A DNA stretch of 55,579 bases from Saccharopolyspora montiporae (GCF_015209505.1 NZ_JADEYC010000026.1:1-55579); one strand, 5' to 3'. Positions 28,045 through 38,627 are shown, counted from the first letter of the stretch. The notes: generated by a model from the sequence alone, not told the origin. Made by a program: numbers and translations.

Positions 28045-28920
28045 TCAGATCCCGAGTTCGCGGACGTATTCCCGGGCCACGTCGACCGGGTTGGCCTTGT
28101 CCTGTTCGAGCCGCTCGTTGAGCCGGGTGAGGTCGGCGGTGTCCAGCGACGCCGACACCCGGTCCAGCACGGCGGTCTGCTGCGGGTCCAGCGCGTCCCG
28201 GTGCACGAGCGGCACCACGTTCTGCGCGGGGAACATGTTCTTCGGATCGTCCAGCGGGACCAGCCCGTTGGCGCGGATCTGCGCCGAGGTGCTGAACAGG
28301 TTGGCGACCTGGATGTCCCCGCCGGTCAGCGCGTCGACGGTGAGCGTGCCCGCCTCCACGCTGCGGATCTCGGCGAACCGGCAGTCGTAGAGCTCGGCGA
28401 TGCGTTCCTGCCAGCGCTGCTTCCACTCGGCGGGGGCGCCGAGCACGAATTCCCGGCAGCGCGGCCCCAGGTCCTGCATCGAGCGCACCCCGTCGGCCGC
28501 GGTGTCACCGGTGACGGTGAGCACGTCGGTGTCCTCGGCGGGCGCGTGCTGCAGCAGCTGCAGTTCGGGCGGCAGCGCGCGGTCGAGTTCCCGGCGCACC
28601 TGCCCGGTTTCGGTGGCTGCGGATTCCGGGTCGAGCTGTTCGAGCAGGTTGCCGGTGTAGTCGGGCATGACGGTAATCTCGCCGTCGCGCACCGCCTGCA
28701 CGTAGAACTCGCGGGCGCCGATGCGCGGGGTGGTCTCCACCTCGGTTCCGGTGCTGCGCAGGGCTTCGGCGTAGATGTGCATGAGCACTTCGCTCTCGGC
28801 GAAGTCGGCCGAGCCGAGCACGATGCCCTGCTGCTGCCGGTTGCCGGCCAGCGGATCGGAGCAGCCGGTCAGCACCAGCGCGGCCGCGGCCGCGCACACC
28901 AGGATCCTGCGCATCCTCAT
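28045..28920 (-). CDS. Quaternary-amine ABC importer, substrate-binding lipoprotein
   Basis: A 291-residue OpuAC/ProX-family lipoprotein. The N-terminus MRMRRILVC...LVLTGCSDP has a lipobox with Cys for lipidation, then VLGSADFAESEVLMHIYAEAL, typical of the OpuBC/OpuCC group that binds choline, carnitine or glycine betaine. It starts in an ATGA overlap with the upstream permease, so it is the last gene of a four-gene operon (ATPase, permease, permease, binding protein). Role: osmoprotectant or choline uptake. Confidence 0.92.
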   Translation of the reverse strand: MRMRRILVCAAAAALVLTGCSDPLAGNRQQQGIVLGSADFAESEVLMHIYAEALRSTGTEVETTPRIGAREFYVQAVRDGEITVMPDYTGNLLEQLDPESAATETGQVRRELDRALPPELQLLQHAPAEDTDVLTVTGDTAADGVRSMQDLGPRCREFVLGAPAEWKQRWQERIAELYDCRFAEIRSVEAGTLTVDALTGGDIQVANLFSTSAQIRANGLVPLDDPKNMFPAQNVVPLVHRDALDPQQTAVLDRVSASLDTADLTRLNERLEQDKANPVDVAREYVRELGI

Positions 28921-29594
28921 CCCCTCCCCGTCCGCGCGGCCCTGCGCAGCCCGCGCGGCAGCAGAACCCGGCTCGCACCGGCCAGCAGCGCGTCCAATAG
29001 CACGGCCAGCGCGGCGATGGCGATCGCCGCGGCCGCCATCTGCGCGTAGTCGTTGATCTTGAGCCCGTCCAGCAGGATCCGGCCGAGCCCGCCCAGCCCG
29101 ACGTAGGCCGCGACCGCGGCGGTGGCCACGACCTGCAGCATCGCGCTGCGCACACCGCCGAGCACCAGCGGCACGGCCAGCGGCACTTCCACCCGCCACA
29201 GTCGCTGCCAGGAGGTCATGCCGAGTCCGCGGGCCGCGTCGACGACGTCGGCGGGCGCGTTGCGCACCCCGGCGTAGGCGCCGGACAGCACCGCGGGCAC
29301 GGCGAGCACGACGAGCCCGGCCAGCGCCGGGCCTTCGCCGATGCCCCAGCCCAGTGCCAGCAGGGTCACCAGCCCGAGGGTGGGCAGGGCGCGCAGCGCG
29401 TTGCTCGCGGCCACCACGGCCACCGCGCCGCGGCCGGTGTGCCCGATGCCGATGCCCAGCGGCACGGCGATCAGCGCGGCCAACGCCACGGACACGACGC
29501 AGTAGTACAGGTGCCGCCCGGTCTGCGCGGGCACGCCGTCCGAGCCGGTCCAGTGCGCCGGGTCGGTCAGCCACGCGATCAGTTCGCCGAACAC
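28917..29594 (-). CDS. Quaternary-amine ABC importer permease 1
   Basis: A 225-residue BPD-type permease with five to six hydrophobic segments and the EAA-like loop APADVVDAARGLGMTSWQRL facing the ATPase. GTG start, four bases after the stop of permease 2, with GGGGTGAG upstream. Its TGA overlaps the ATG of the binding protein. It pairs with the other permease to form the OpuC-type channel. Confidence 0.92.
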   Translation of the reverse strand: MFGELIAWLTDPAHWTGSDGVPAQTGRHLYYCVVSVALAALIAVPLGIGIGHTGRGAVAVVAASNALRALPTLGLVTLLALGWGIGEGPALAGLVVLAVPAVLSGAYAGVRNAPADVVDAARGLGMTSWQRLWRVEVPLAVPLVLGGVRSAMLQVVATAAVAAYVGLGGLGRILLDGLKINDYAQMAAAAIAIAALAVLLDALLAGASRVLLPRGLRRAARTGRG

Positions 29595-29598
29595 GCGC

Positions 29599-30257
29599 TC
29601 ACCCCGTTCCGCCGTGCCGGGCCCACGGGGTGCTGATCCGCCACAGCAGCACCAGCAGCAGGTCCACCAGCAGCGCCAGCAGCAGGGTCAGCGCGACGCC
29701 GACGAGGATCTGCGCCGGGTAGTCGCGCTGGAACCCGTCGGTGAACAGCCGGCCCAGCCCGCCGACGCCGACCAGCGCACCCACGCTGACCAGGCTGATG
29801 TTGCTGACCGAGGCCACCCGCACGCCCGCGGCCAGCACGGGCACCGCCAGCGGCAGCTCCACGGCCAGGAACCGCCTGCCGGGCCGGAATCCCATCGCGG
29901 TGGCGGCGGCCACGACGTGCCCGGGGACCGCGTCCAGCGCGTCGCGCACCGGGCGCACCAGCAGCGCGGTCGTGTACAGGGTCAGCGCCACCACCACGTT
30001 GATCGGTGACAGCAGCGGCGTCCCCGCGATGCCGGGGATGAGCACGAACAGCGCCAGCGACGGCACGGTGTAGAGCACGCCGGCGGTGCCGAGCAGGAAT
30101 CCGCGCAGTGGTGCGCGGCGCTGCGCGAGCCTGCCCAGCGGCAGGGCCAGCACCGCCCCGAGCAGCAGCGGCAGCAGGGCCAGAGAGCAGTGCTGCACGA
30201 GCTGGCCGAGCACCAGTTCGCGGTTGCTCGGGCTGGCGAAGAATTCCGCGATCCCGG

Positions 30258-30261
<4 letters not shown>
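29599..30261 (-). CDS. Quaternary-amine ABC importer permease 2
   Basis: A 220-residue BPD-type permease, with the coupling loop PGHVVAAATAMGFRPGRRFL and about five membrane segments. Its GTG overlaps the TGA of the ATPase gene in a GTGA junction. It is homologous to the following permease and completes the translocation pore. Confidence 0.92.
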
Positions 30262-31337
<1,076 letters not shown>

Positions 31338-31461
31338 CGGAGCCCCCTCCGCTGGCCTCGCCGACGCGGACCGCAGCCTAACTCGATCAGCCGAACAACG
31401 CGATGCGCCGAGACCGTCGCGTGATCGCCTCCGGTGCGCCCACCGTAGAGTTGCGCAACCG

Positions 31462-33000
31462 ATGAGCACCAGCGCGCAGTCCCCCCAGGAGATCGAGCCG
31501 ATCGACGCCGTGCAGGCCGTGCTGTCCGAAGCCGGGCTGCACGCCGGGCGGCTGCGGGAGGTGCTGCGGCTGCTGGCGTCCGGCCCGCACCCGCTGCAGG
31601 ACCTGGTGCGCCGCACCGGCGTTCCCCGACGCACCGTGCAGGACCTACTCGCCGCCTGCGGCGGTGACGTGCGCAGTTCGCCGGACGGCTTCGCGCTGGA
31701 ACCCGCGGCCGAACCCCGCTACCGGGAACGCTTCGAGCCCGCCGCCGGCACCGGTGCGGACGAGACGCGGGCGCTGGAACTGCTGGGGAGTTTCGTGGCG
31801 ACCGGCCCGCGGCCGAGCACGGCGCTGGACCACGTGTCGGCGACCCCGGACACCGTGCTGCGGCGGGCGGTGTGGCTGCGCGACACCTTCGACCTGCGCG
31901 GCGCACGGGTGCTGTGCCTGGGCGACCACGACCTGACCTCGACGGCGGTGGCGCTGCTGGCGCCGGAGGCCGAGGTGCTCGTGCTGGACCTCGACGAGCG
32001 GGTCCTGGCGCACATCGACGCGGTCTCGGCCGAGCACGGGCTGGGCATCGGCACGCTGCACGCGGATCTGCGGTTCGGCATCCCGCCCGAGGTGGACGGG
32101 TGGGCGGATCTGGTGTTCACCGACCCGCCGTACACGCCGGAAGGCGCCGGGTTGTTCGCCGCGCGCGGGGCGGGCTGCCTGTCCGGGCCGGGCAGCAGGC
32201 TGCTGGTGGCCTACGGATTCAGCCCGCGCACCCCGGCGCTGGGGCAGAAGGTGCAGCAGGAGCTGCTGCGGATGGGGCTGGTGTTCACCGCGATCCTGCC
32301 GGACTTCCACAGCTACCTGGGAGCGCAGGCGATCGGCTCGACCAGTGACCTCTACGTGTGCCAGCCAACCGCGCAGACCCGGAAGCTGGCGCTGCGCAGT
32401 GCCGCGGGGATCTACACGCACGGCCCGCAGTCGGTGGAGGCCGCCGGCACCGAGGACTCCGCGGATTTCCGGTCCGGTATCGTCGGGCTCGTCGGCGAGC
32501 CGGTGGAGCAGTTGCGCGATCCGGGCTGGTCCCGGCCGATCGGGTCGCGACCGGACAGCACCCCGGTGTTCGACCTGCGCGCGGATCCGGGCCCGTGGCT
32601 GCTGCGGATGCTGCTGGCGTGCCACTGCCCCCGGGTGGCGTTCGCGGTGGACAACAACCACCCGGACGTCGCCGACGAAGCCGGGCAGCGCGGCCTGTCC
32701 GAGCTGGTGGGGCCGAAGTTCGCGCTGCGTTTCCACCGCAGCACCCCGGATTCCCGGCACGCGGTGGTGCTCGCCGAGGAAGTGACCGCGCCGTCGGCGG
32801 TACGCGACGTGCTGCAGCGCGCACACGGCAAGCTCGGCAACGTGTGGCGCGAGGCGCTGATCGCGCACACGGCGGAGGGGCTGACCAAGCGCGCCGCCCG
32901 CGACCGGGTGCAGCAGGCCGCGCAGCACCCGGCGGACCTGCAGCGGCGGTTGATCGACCTGCCGCGGCACCGGATGCCGGCCGCGCTGCGGTTTCCCTGA
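31462..33000 (+). CDS. BpsA-like bis-aminopropyl spermidine synthase family protein
   Basis: A 512-residue protein. An N-terminal helix-turn-helix-like region (about 30-66, LVRRTGVPRRTVQDLLAAC) precedes a Rossmann aminopropyl- or methyltransferase-like domain with GDHDLTS (154-160), VLDLDER (174-180) and FTDPPYTPEG (219-228). These are the hallmarks of the BpsA/DUF43 family, in which archaeal and thermophile members make branched-chain polyamines using decarboxylated SAM. The archaeal motif is GDDDL; here the middle Asp is His. The C-terminal half (about 315-512) is an extra domain with no clear match. TAGAGT lies ten bases before the ATG, suggesting a very short leader. Function in actinobacteria is uncertain. 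Confidence 0.78.
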   Translation: MSTSAQSPQEIEPIDAVQAVLSEAGLHAGRLREVLRLLASGPHPLQDLVRRTGVPRRTVQDLLAACGGDVRSSPDGFALEPAAEPRYRERFEPAAGTGADETRALELLGSFVATGPRPSTALDHVSATPDTVLRRAVWLRDTFDLRGARVLCLGDHDLTSTAVALLAPEAEVLVLDLDERVLAHIDAVSAEHGLGIGTLHADLRFGIPPEVDGWADLVFTDPPYTPEGAGLFAARGAGCLSGPGSRLLVAYGFSPRTPALGQKVQQELLRMGLVFTAILPDFHSYLGAQAIGSTSDLYVCQPTAQTRKLALRSAAGIYTHGPQSVEAAGTEDSADFRSGIVGLVGEPVEQLRDPGWSRPIGSRPDSTPVFDLRADPGPWLLRMLLACHCPRVAFAVDNNHPDVADEAGQRGLSELVGPKFALRFHRSTPDSRHAVVLAEEVTAPSAVRDVLQRAHGKLGNVWREALIAHTAEGLTKRAARDRVQQAAQHPADLQRRLIDLPRHRMPAALRFP

Positions 33001-33018
33001 GCGCTCCGCGCGACGCGT

Positions 33019-35805
33019 TCAGTCCGCCGGAACCGGCATCGGCCCGAGCGCCAGCAGCGCGCGGAACTGCTCGGCCGGGACGGCTCCGGAGAACAACCAG
33101 CCCTGGTAGGCGTCCACCCCGACCCCGCGCAGCACGTCGAACTGGACCGGGGTTTCCACGCCTTCGGCCACGCAGGACCGGCCCATGGCGTGCGCCATGT
33201 CCACGACGGCGCGGGCGACGGCGAAGTCCGAAGCGTCCCCGCCGACACCGGTGACGAACCGGCGGTCGACCTTGATGACCTGCGCGGGCAGCTCCTTGAG
33301 TCGCGCCAGCGAGGAGTATCCGGTGCCGAAGTCGTCGACGGCGAACCGCACGCCGCGTTCGACGAGCTCGGCCATCTCCGCTCGGGTGCGCGAGGGCAAG
33401 TCGACCAGCGCGGTCTCCACGACTTCGAGGACCACCCGGTCCCAGGCGATCCCGGTTTCGCCGATCAGCGCCGAGACGGTGCTGACGAAGTCGGCGGCGC
33501 CTGGGACGAGTCCGGCGAGGTTCACCGCGACGCAGGTGCTCGCCGGCCAGTCGGCGGCCTCGCGCAGCGCGGTGCGCAGCACCCAGCGGTCGAGGTCGCG
33601 CAGTAGGTCGCCCTGCTTGGCCACCGGCAGGAACGCGTCCGGCGCGAGCAGACCTCGGTCCGGGTGCGGCCAGCGCACCAGCGCTTCGGCGGTGACGATC
33701 CGGCCGTCCCGGTCGAGCACCGGTTGGTAGTGCAGCACGAGCCCGTCGTTGTTGAGCGCTTCGCGCAGCTGGCCTTCCAGGTGCAGCTGGCGGTCGGCCG
33801 AGGCCATCAGCGCGGGGCTGGCCAGCGACACCTTCCCGGCACCGCGCTGCTTGGCCTCGAACATGGCGGCGTCGGCGAACCGCAGCAGGTCGTCCCCGCC
33901 GCCGCTGGTGGCGGTGGGCATGGCCACGCCGATGGCCGCCGATACCCGGATGAGCTGGCCGTGCACCGGCACGGCGGTGCGCAGCAGCCCGGACACCCGG
34001 GTGGCCAACGCGTCGATCCCGCCGACGTCGGCGATGTCGCGGCAGATGACGACGAACTCGTCGCCGGACAACCGGGCGGCCGTGCACCCGGCGGGCAGGC
34101 CGCCTTCCAGCCGCCGCGCGAGGGCGACCAGCAGCTCGTCGCCCGCGTCGTGGCCCAGCGAGTCGTTGATGCGCTTGAAGTTGTCGATATCGCAGAACAG
34201 CACGGCCACGCTGGCCGCGTCGTCGGCACCGAGCAGCTCGCCGAGCAGGTCCTTGACCGCCGCCCGGTTGGGCAGTCCGGTCAGGTCGTCGTGCGTGGCC
34301 TGGTGGCGCAGCGCTTCGGCCGCGCGGCGCCGCTCGGTGATGTCCTGGAACACCACCAGCCAGAACTTGGCCCCGTCGTCCTGCACCGAGGTGGAGGCGT
34401 GCAGTTCGCAGTGCACGGGTTCGCCGTCCGAACGCACCAGCACCCGCTGCGGGACGCGGCGGCGGCTGCCCGGCTGTTCGCCGGTGGCGGGCAGGCCGGC
34501 CCCGCGTTCGGCGGGGTGGGTGATGTCCTGCGCGGACTTGCCGCGCAGCTGGGCGAGCCGGTAGCCGAGCAGGTCGCACAGCGCGTCGTTGGCGTCGACG
34601 AGCTGCTCGTCCTGGTCGAACAGCCCGATCCCCACGGGGGTGATGCTGACCAGGTCGGTGAACCGCTGGCTGGTGCGTTCCATGCGGGTGACCACGGCGC
34701 GCTGTTCGGTGACGTCCTGGGCGGTGCCGACCAGCAGGGGCCCGTGCTCGGCGCGTTCGGCGGCGGTGCCGTGCACCCGCAGGATCCGCACCGAGTTGTC
34801 TTCCCGGATGTAGCGGTGCTCGATCTCCACGGGTTCGTGCCGCTCGAACAGCGGTCGCCAGGCGCCGCGCACCCGCTGCAGGTCGTCGGGGTGCACGTGC
34901 GCGAGGTAGTCGTCGTAGGTGGTGGGCGACGAGCAGGGTTTGCCGATGATCTGGTGCAGCATCTGCGAGAGCCACATCTTCCCGCTGCACTGGTCCAGTT
35001 CCCAGGTGCCCAGCCGCGCCACCTGCTGGGCGTCCTGCAGCCTGCGCTGCTCGTCGCGCAGCCGGTTCTCCAGCGCGCGGTGCTCGGTGACGTCCTGGAC
35101 GGTGCCCTGGATGCGCTCGATCCGCCCGGAGCGGTCGTGCTCGGCCCGCCCGGTGCACAGGTAGACGCGGTCGCCGCCGGAGTTGCGCAGCTCGAACTCC
35201 ACCGGTGCGGACGTGGTGGCGGTGAGCAGGTCGGCGTAGAAGCGCTCGGCGCGTTCGCGGTCGTCGGGGTGGGTGGAGCCGATCAGCGAGAACACGTCTT
35301 CGCTGTCGGCACCCGGCGAGGTGGCGAGGAACTCGCCCAGCACCGGGCTGCGGTAGAACTCCCCGGTGTCCGGGTAGAACATCCAGCTGCCGATCCGGGA
35401 GATGCGCTGGGCCTCGATCAGCCTGCGGCGCTCGTCGTCGACGCCGGCACCCGGATCCGGGGCGGCCGCGAGGTCGCGCACGTCGGTGAGCAACGTGATG
35501 CGCAGCCGGTCGTCCTCGGACGCGGGCCAGGTGGTGGGCCGCACCGGCAGATCGCCGTCCGGGGCGCGCAGCAGGTACGCGGGACCGGATCGCACGACCA
35601 GCTCGCGCAGCCGCCGCCCGGCCAGTTCCTGCGCGTCGGCGACCCCGGCCAGCTGGGCGGCCTGTTCCGTCGCGCGCACGATCAGCCCGTCCTCGGTGCT
35701 GAGCAGCGCCGGTGCCGCGGGCAGGGTCACCGGCGCCAGCGGCTCCGCGGCGGCCAGGTCGACGGCACCCGGCTGCCCCGCCCGCTGCTCGCTCCGCTTG
35801 GTCAA
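33019..35805 (-). CDS. PAS-GGDEF-EAL cyclic-di-GMP turnover protein
   Basis: About 928 residues. Three PAS-type sensor modules (roughly 80-500) precede a GGDEF domain (about 505-660) and an EAL domain (about 670-925). The cyclase site reads RLSGDEF, a permitted variant, without an RxxD inhibitory site just upstream. The EAL domain keeps AEALVRW, LEVVET, VDDFGTGYSSLARLK, IKVDRRFV and AEGVET, so phosphodiesterase activity is likely. No membrane segments, so it is cytosolic. The TTG start is chosen because GGGAGGG lies six bases upstream; ATG 35853 in the same frame is the alternative. Convergent with the BpsA-like gene. Confidence 0.9.
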   Translation of the reverse strand: MTKRSEQRAGQPGAVDLAAAEPLAPVTLPAAPALLSTEDGLIVRATEQAAQLAGVADAQELAGRRLRELVVRSGPAYLLRAPDGDLPVRPTTWPASEDDRLRITLLTDVRDLAAAPDPGAGVDDERRRLIEAQRISRIGSWMFYPDTGEFYRSPVLGEFLATSPGADSEDVFSLIGSTHPDDRERAERFYADLLTATTSAPVEFELRNSGGDRVYLCTGRAEHDRSGRIERIQGTVQDVTEHRALENRLRDEQRRLQDAQQVARLGTWELDQCSGKMWLSQMLHQIIGKPCSSPTTYDDYLAHVHPDDLQRVRGAWRPLFERHEPVEIEHRYIREDNSVRILRVHGTAAERAEHGPLLVGTAQDVTEQRAVVTRMERTSQRFTDLVSITPVGIGLFDQDEQLVDANDALCDLLGYRLAQLRGKSAQDITHPAERGAGLPATGEQPGSRRRVPQRVLVRSDGEPVHCELHASTSVQDDGAKFWLVVFQDITERRRAAEALRHQATHDDLTGLPNRAAVKDLLGELLGADDAASVAVLFCDIDNFKRINDSLGHDAGDELLVALARRLEGGLPAGCTAARLSGDEFVVICRDIADVGGIDALATRVSGLLRTAVPVHGQLIRVSAAIGVAMPTATSGGGDDLLRFADAAMFEAKQRGAGKVSLASPALMASADRQLHLEGQLREALNNDGLVLHYQPVLDRDGRIVTAEALVRWPHPDRGLLAPDAFLPVAKQGDLLRDLDRWVLRTALREAADWPASTCVAVNLAGLVPGAADFVSTVSALIGETGIAWDRVVLEVVETALVDLPSRTRAEMAELVERGVRFAVDDFGTGYSSLARLKELPAQVIKVDRRFVTGVGGDASDFAVARAVVDMAHAMGRSCVAEGVETPVQFDVLRGVGVDAYQGWLFSGAVPAEQFRALLALGPMPVPAD

Positions 35806-36016
35806 CAGCACCCCTCCCGGGTAGTGCGCGGGTCGCACGGGCGCACCACCCATTCCGCTCAGGTCCAGCGCGTCACGCTCAAGTGACCTGCACCACAGTA
35901 TCGTCCGTGTGACTTTACCCGGCATTTCGCCGGTCCAGATCGTCGCGGTCCGCAGAGGTGACTGCACTCGGAACCCATCATGACGCGATCTGCGCGATTT
36001 CGGGGCGCCGGACGCG

Positions 36017-36052
36017 CGAGGGCCGGGAGGACCGCAGTCCTCCCGGCCCTCG
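36017..36052 (-). terminator. Terminator after malic enzyme
   Basis: CGAGGGCCGGGAGGAC and GTCCTCCCGGCCCTCG form a perfect 16-base stem with a 4-base loop, 13 bases beyond the stop of the minus-strand malic enzyme gene. Confidence 0.85.
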
Positions 36053-36064
36053 ACGCGGCCTCCG

Positions 36065-37264
36065 TCAGCCGGTGGCGACCCCGTCCCGCCGGGCGGCGGC
36101 GGCGACCGCGGCGGTCACTTCGGGCGCCACCCGCGGATCCAACGGGCTGGGCACGATGTGGTCGGCCGCCAGGTCGTCGGCGGCGACCGCGGCGATCGCC
36201 TCGGCCGCGGCGACCTTCATCCCGTCGGTGATCTCGCGGGCTCCCACTTCCAGAGCACCGCGGAAGATGCCCGGGAAGGCCAGCACGTTGTTGATCTGGT
36301 TCGGGAAGTCGCTGCGCCCGGTGGCGACCACCGAAGCGTGCCGCCGGGCGACCTCCGGGTGGATCTCCGGGTCGGGGTTGGACAGCGCGAACACGATCGC
36401 GCCCTCGGCCATGGTTTCGACCTGCTCCTCGGGCAGTTTGCCCACCGAGACACCGATGGCCACGTCCGCACCGGCCAGCGCGTCGGCCGAACCGCCGGTG
36501 AGCCCCGCGGGATTGGTGTACCCCGCGAGCTCGCGCTTGATCGGCGTGAGGTCGTCCCGGCCGGAGTGGATGACGCCCTTGGAGTCCAGCACGACGATGT
36601 CGCCGACTCCGGCGGTGTGCAGGATCTCCGCGCACGCGACACCGGCGGCCCCGGCTCCGGAGATCACCACGCGCAGCGTCGACATCTCGCGGCCGACGAC
36701 CTTGGCGGCGTTGCGCAGCGCGGCGAGCACCACCACGGCGGTGCCGTGCTGGTCGTCGTGCATGACCGGGCAGTCCAGCGCCTCGATCAGCCTGCGCTCA
36801 AGCTCGAAGCAGCGCGGCGCGGCGACGTCTTCGAGGTTGACGGCGCCGAACGACGGCCGCAGCCGCACCAGGGTCTCGACGATCTCGTCGACATCGGTCG
36901 TGTCCAACACGAGCGGGATCGAGTCGAGCCCGGCGAACGACTTGAACAGCGCCGACTTGCCCTCCATCACGGGCAGCGAGGCGCGCGGCCCGATGTCGCC
37001 GAGGCCGAGCACCGCGGTGCCGTCGCTGACCACGGCCACGAGTTTCTGCGTCCAGGTGTAGCGGTCGGCGAGCTGTTGGTCGCTGGCGATGGCGCGGCTG
37101 ACCTGCGCGACACCGGGCGTGTAGGCGATCGAGAGGTCGCGCGGGGTGTCCAGCGGCGTGGTGAGCTGCACGCCCAGCTTGCCGCCTTCGTGGGCCGCGA
37201 AGATCTCTTCGTTGGTCAAATCGGCACCGGCACTTCCAGCGGTGCTGTCGTTAACGGTGGTCAC
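36065..37264 (-). CDS. NAD(P)-dependent malic enzyme (short form)
   Basis: A 399-residue malic enzyme converting malate to pyruvate and CO2, feeding gluconeogenic and NAD(P)H pools. Catalytic Tyr is in SIAYTPGVA, the Lys region in MEGKSALFKSFAG, the metal site in DDQHGTAVV, and the dinucleotide loop in VVISGAGAAGVACAEIL. It lacks the phosphotransacetylase domain of MaeB. The GTG start follows AGGAGGGA by six bases. Cofactor preference is not readable with certainty. A strong terminator follows, so it is monocistronic. Confidence 0.94.
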   Translation of the reverse strand: MTTVNDSTAGSAGADLTNEEIFAAHEGGKLGVQLTTPLDTPRDLSIAYTPGVAQVSRAIASDQQLADRYTWTQKLVAVVSDGTAVLGLGDIGPRASLPVMEGKSALFKSFAGLDSIPLVLDTTDVDEIVETLVRLRPSFGAVNLEDVAAPRCFELERRLIEALDCPVMHDDQHGTAVVVLAALRNAAKVVGREMSTLRVVISGAGAAGVACAEILHTAGVGDIVVLDSKGVIHSGRDDLTPIKRELAGYTNPAGLTGGSADALAGADVAIGVSVGKLPEEQVETMAEGAIVFALSNPDPEIHPEVARRHASVVATGRSDFPNQINNVLAFPGIFRGALEVGAREITDGMKVAAAEAIAAVAADDLAADHIVPSPLDPRVAPEVTAAVAAAARRDGVATG

Positions 37265-37631
37265 GGCGTCCCTCCTGTAGCCATGCCGCCGACGGGACAC
37301 GTACCCGACCGGCGCGGGCGGCTGTACCGCCCTGCGGCGGAGACCCTCCGGGCATACCGGAACGGGTCGGCGCCGCTGGTGAGCCGAGTTCCGGCCGCCC
37401 TGGTGCGGGCAGCGGCTCGGCGGACGCTGCGGTTCGGACAGTGTGCCAGGCTCCTCGATCACTGTCAGCGACGAGGATCACACTCCACCAGGAGTTTCAA
37501 CAAATTGTCAAGATCTCGTAGTGGTACGTGCGTACTGTTCGACGCGGCGCAGGTCGCACGGTCGCGACCGCAGCCACACCACGGGACGACCGCGGCCGGG
37601 CAGCCGCCCGCGCACCCCATAAGCTCCCCAC
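37265..37631. other. Divergent intergenic region, malic enzyme/epimerase
   Basis: 367 bases without a gene. TTGACA lies on the minus strand (37511-37506) and could be a -35 for the malic enzyme, but the matching -10 (TGGAGT) is weak and would leave a leader of over 200 bases. On the plus strand TAAGCT at 37620-37625 lies six bases before the epimerase GTG. Confidence 0.4.
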
Positions 37632-38240
37632 GTGCAGGTACGCCGACTCGAAATCACCGGGGCCTTCGAATTCACCCCCAGGTCCTTCCCGGACCACCGC
37701 GGGCTGTTCGTGGCGCCCTTCCAGGAAGAACCCTTCCGCGAAGCAACCGGGCACGGCCTGCGGGTGGCGCAGACCAACCACAGCGTGTCGGCGCGCAACG
37801 TCATCCGCGGCGTGCACTTCGCCGACGTCCCCCCGGGACAGGCCAAGTACGTGTACTGCCCCCGCGGAGCACTGCTGGACATCGTCGTCGACGTGCGCAC
37901 CGGTTCGCCCACCTTCGGCCGGTGGGAAGCGGTCCGGCTGGACTCGGCCGAGTACCGGTCCCTCTACCTCGCCGAAGGTCTCGGCCACGCGTTCGCCGCG
38001 CTCACCGACGACACCGTCATGGCCTACCTGTGCTCCACCGCCTACGACCCGCCCAGCGAGCACGGCATCGACCCGCTGGACCCGAAGCTGGACCTGCCGT
38101 GGACCGAGCTGGACGGCGAACCGGTGCTGTCCGACAAGGACCGCACCGCGCCGAGCCTCGAACAGGCCGCCGAGCGCGGCCTCCTGCCCGACTACCAGAA
38201 CTGCCTGGCCCGCTACGAGCAGCTGCGGACGACCGGCTGA
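37632..38240 (+). CDS. dTDP-4-dehydrorhamnose 3,5-epimerase-like protein
   Basis: A 202-residue cupin epimerase of the RmlC/EvaD type, acting on dTDP-4-keto-6-deoxy sugars. The catalytic His lies in NVIRGVHFADVPPGQAKYV with the following Lys, and the Tyr region is MAYLCSTAYDP. Length matches RmlC. No other deoxysugar genes are adjacent, so it may serve cell-wall rhamnose or a secondary metabolite sugar made elsewhere; 3,5- versus 5-epimerase cannot be decided. The GTG start has a TAAGCT box six bases upstream and no ribosome site, indicating a leaderless mRNA. Confidence 0.88.
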   Translation: MQVRRLEITGAFEFTPRSFPDHRGLFVAPFQEEPFREATGHGLRVAQTNHSVSARNVIRGVHFADVPPGQAKYVYCPRGALLDIVVDVRTGSPTFGRWEAVRLDSAEYRSLYLAEGLGHAFAALTDDTVMAYLCSTAYDPPSEHGIDPLDPKLDLPWTELDGEPVLSDKDRTAPSLEQAAERGLLPDYQNCLARYEQLRTTG

Positions 38241-38270
38241 GGCGGCCGAGCTCCCCGCGGCACGTCCGTC

Positions 38271-38585
38271 TCAGCGCACCCGGCCCGGGCGGGGCCACAG
38301 GCGCCAGCGCACCACTCCGAGCACCCGCGCGGGCCCGAGCCGGCGGGAGTCGGTGGACCCCGCGCCGTTGTCCCCCTCCACGTGCCAACCGGCGCCCTCC
38401 GGCCGCAACGCGCGTTTGACCGAGAGCTGCCGCGGCCGTTCCGGCCAGCGCACCAGCACCACGTCCCGGGGACGCACCCGCGCGTCGGGGCGCACCAGCA
38501 CCACGTCCCGGTCGCGCAACGTGGGAACCATCGACTGCCCGCGCACCGCCACGCGTCGCCACGGCAGCCGGCCGAGCGAATTCAC
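38271..38585 (-). CDS. sodX: Nickel superoxide dismutase maturation protease (S26 family)
   Basis: A 104-residue S26 signal-peptidase-like protease. The Ser nucleophile is in RGQSMVPTL and the Lys base in the PRQLSVKRAL segment; GDNGAGSTDSR follows. Its place next to and divergent from sodN identifies it as the SodX/CbiX-type peptidase that removes the NiSOD propeptide. The GTG start is five bases after GGAGG; a longer form from ATG 38648 is possible but would run through the sodN promoter. Confidence 0.87.
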   Translation of the reverse strand: MNSLGRLPWRRVAVRGQSMVPTLRDRDVVLVRPDARVRPRDVVLVRWPERPRQLSVKRALRPEGAGWHVEGDNGAGSTDSRRLGPARVLGVVRWRLWPRPGRVR

Positions 38586-38617
38586 ATCCACCTCCAGTGG
38601 GTCCCAGCGGATCTTCC

Positions 38618-38627
38618 AGAGTAGGGT
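38618..38627. promoter_or_regulatory. Overlapping divergent -10 boxes of sodN and sodX
   Basis: TAGGGT (38622-38627, plus) suits sodN with a start site near 38634, and TACTCT (38623-38618, minus) suits sodX with a start near 38611. The two share two bases, so transcription of one should exclude the other. No clear Nur box is visible. Tentative. Confidence 0.4.

Noticed and set aside
35851..35853. ATG 35853 as start of the PAS-GGDEF-EAL gene
   Set aside because: Only a weak AGCGGA precedes it, while TTG 35805 has GGGAGGG at ideal spacing. Kept as an alternative.
33664..35886. Plus-strand open frame opposite the PAS-GGDEF-EAL gene
   Set aside because: Gly/Val-rich shadow frame without family resemblance; the minus strand has PAS, GGDEF and EAL motifs.
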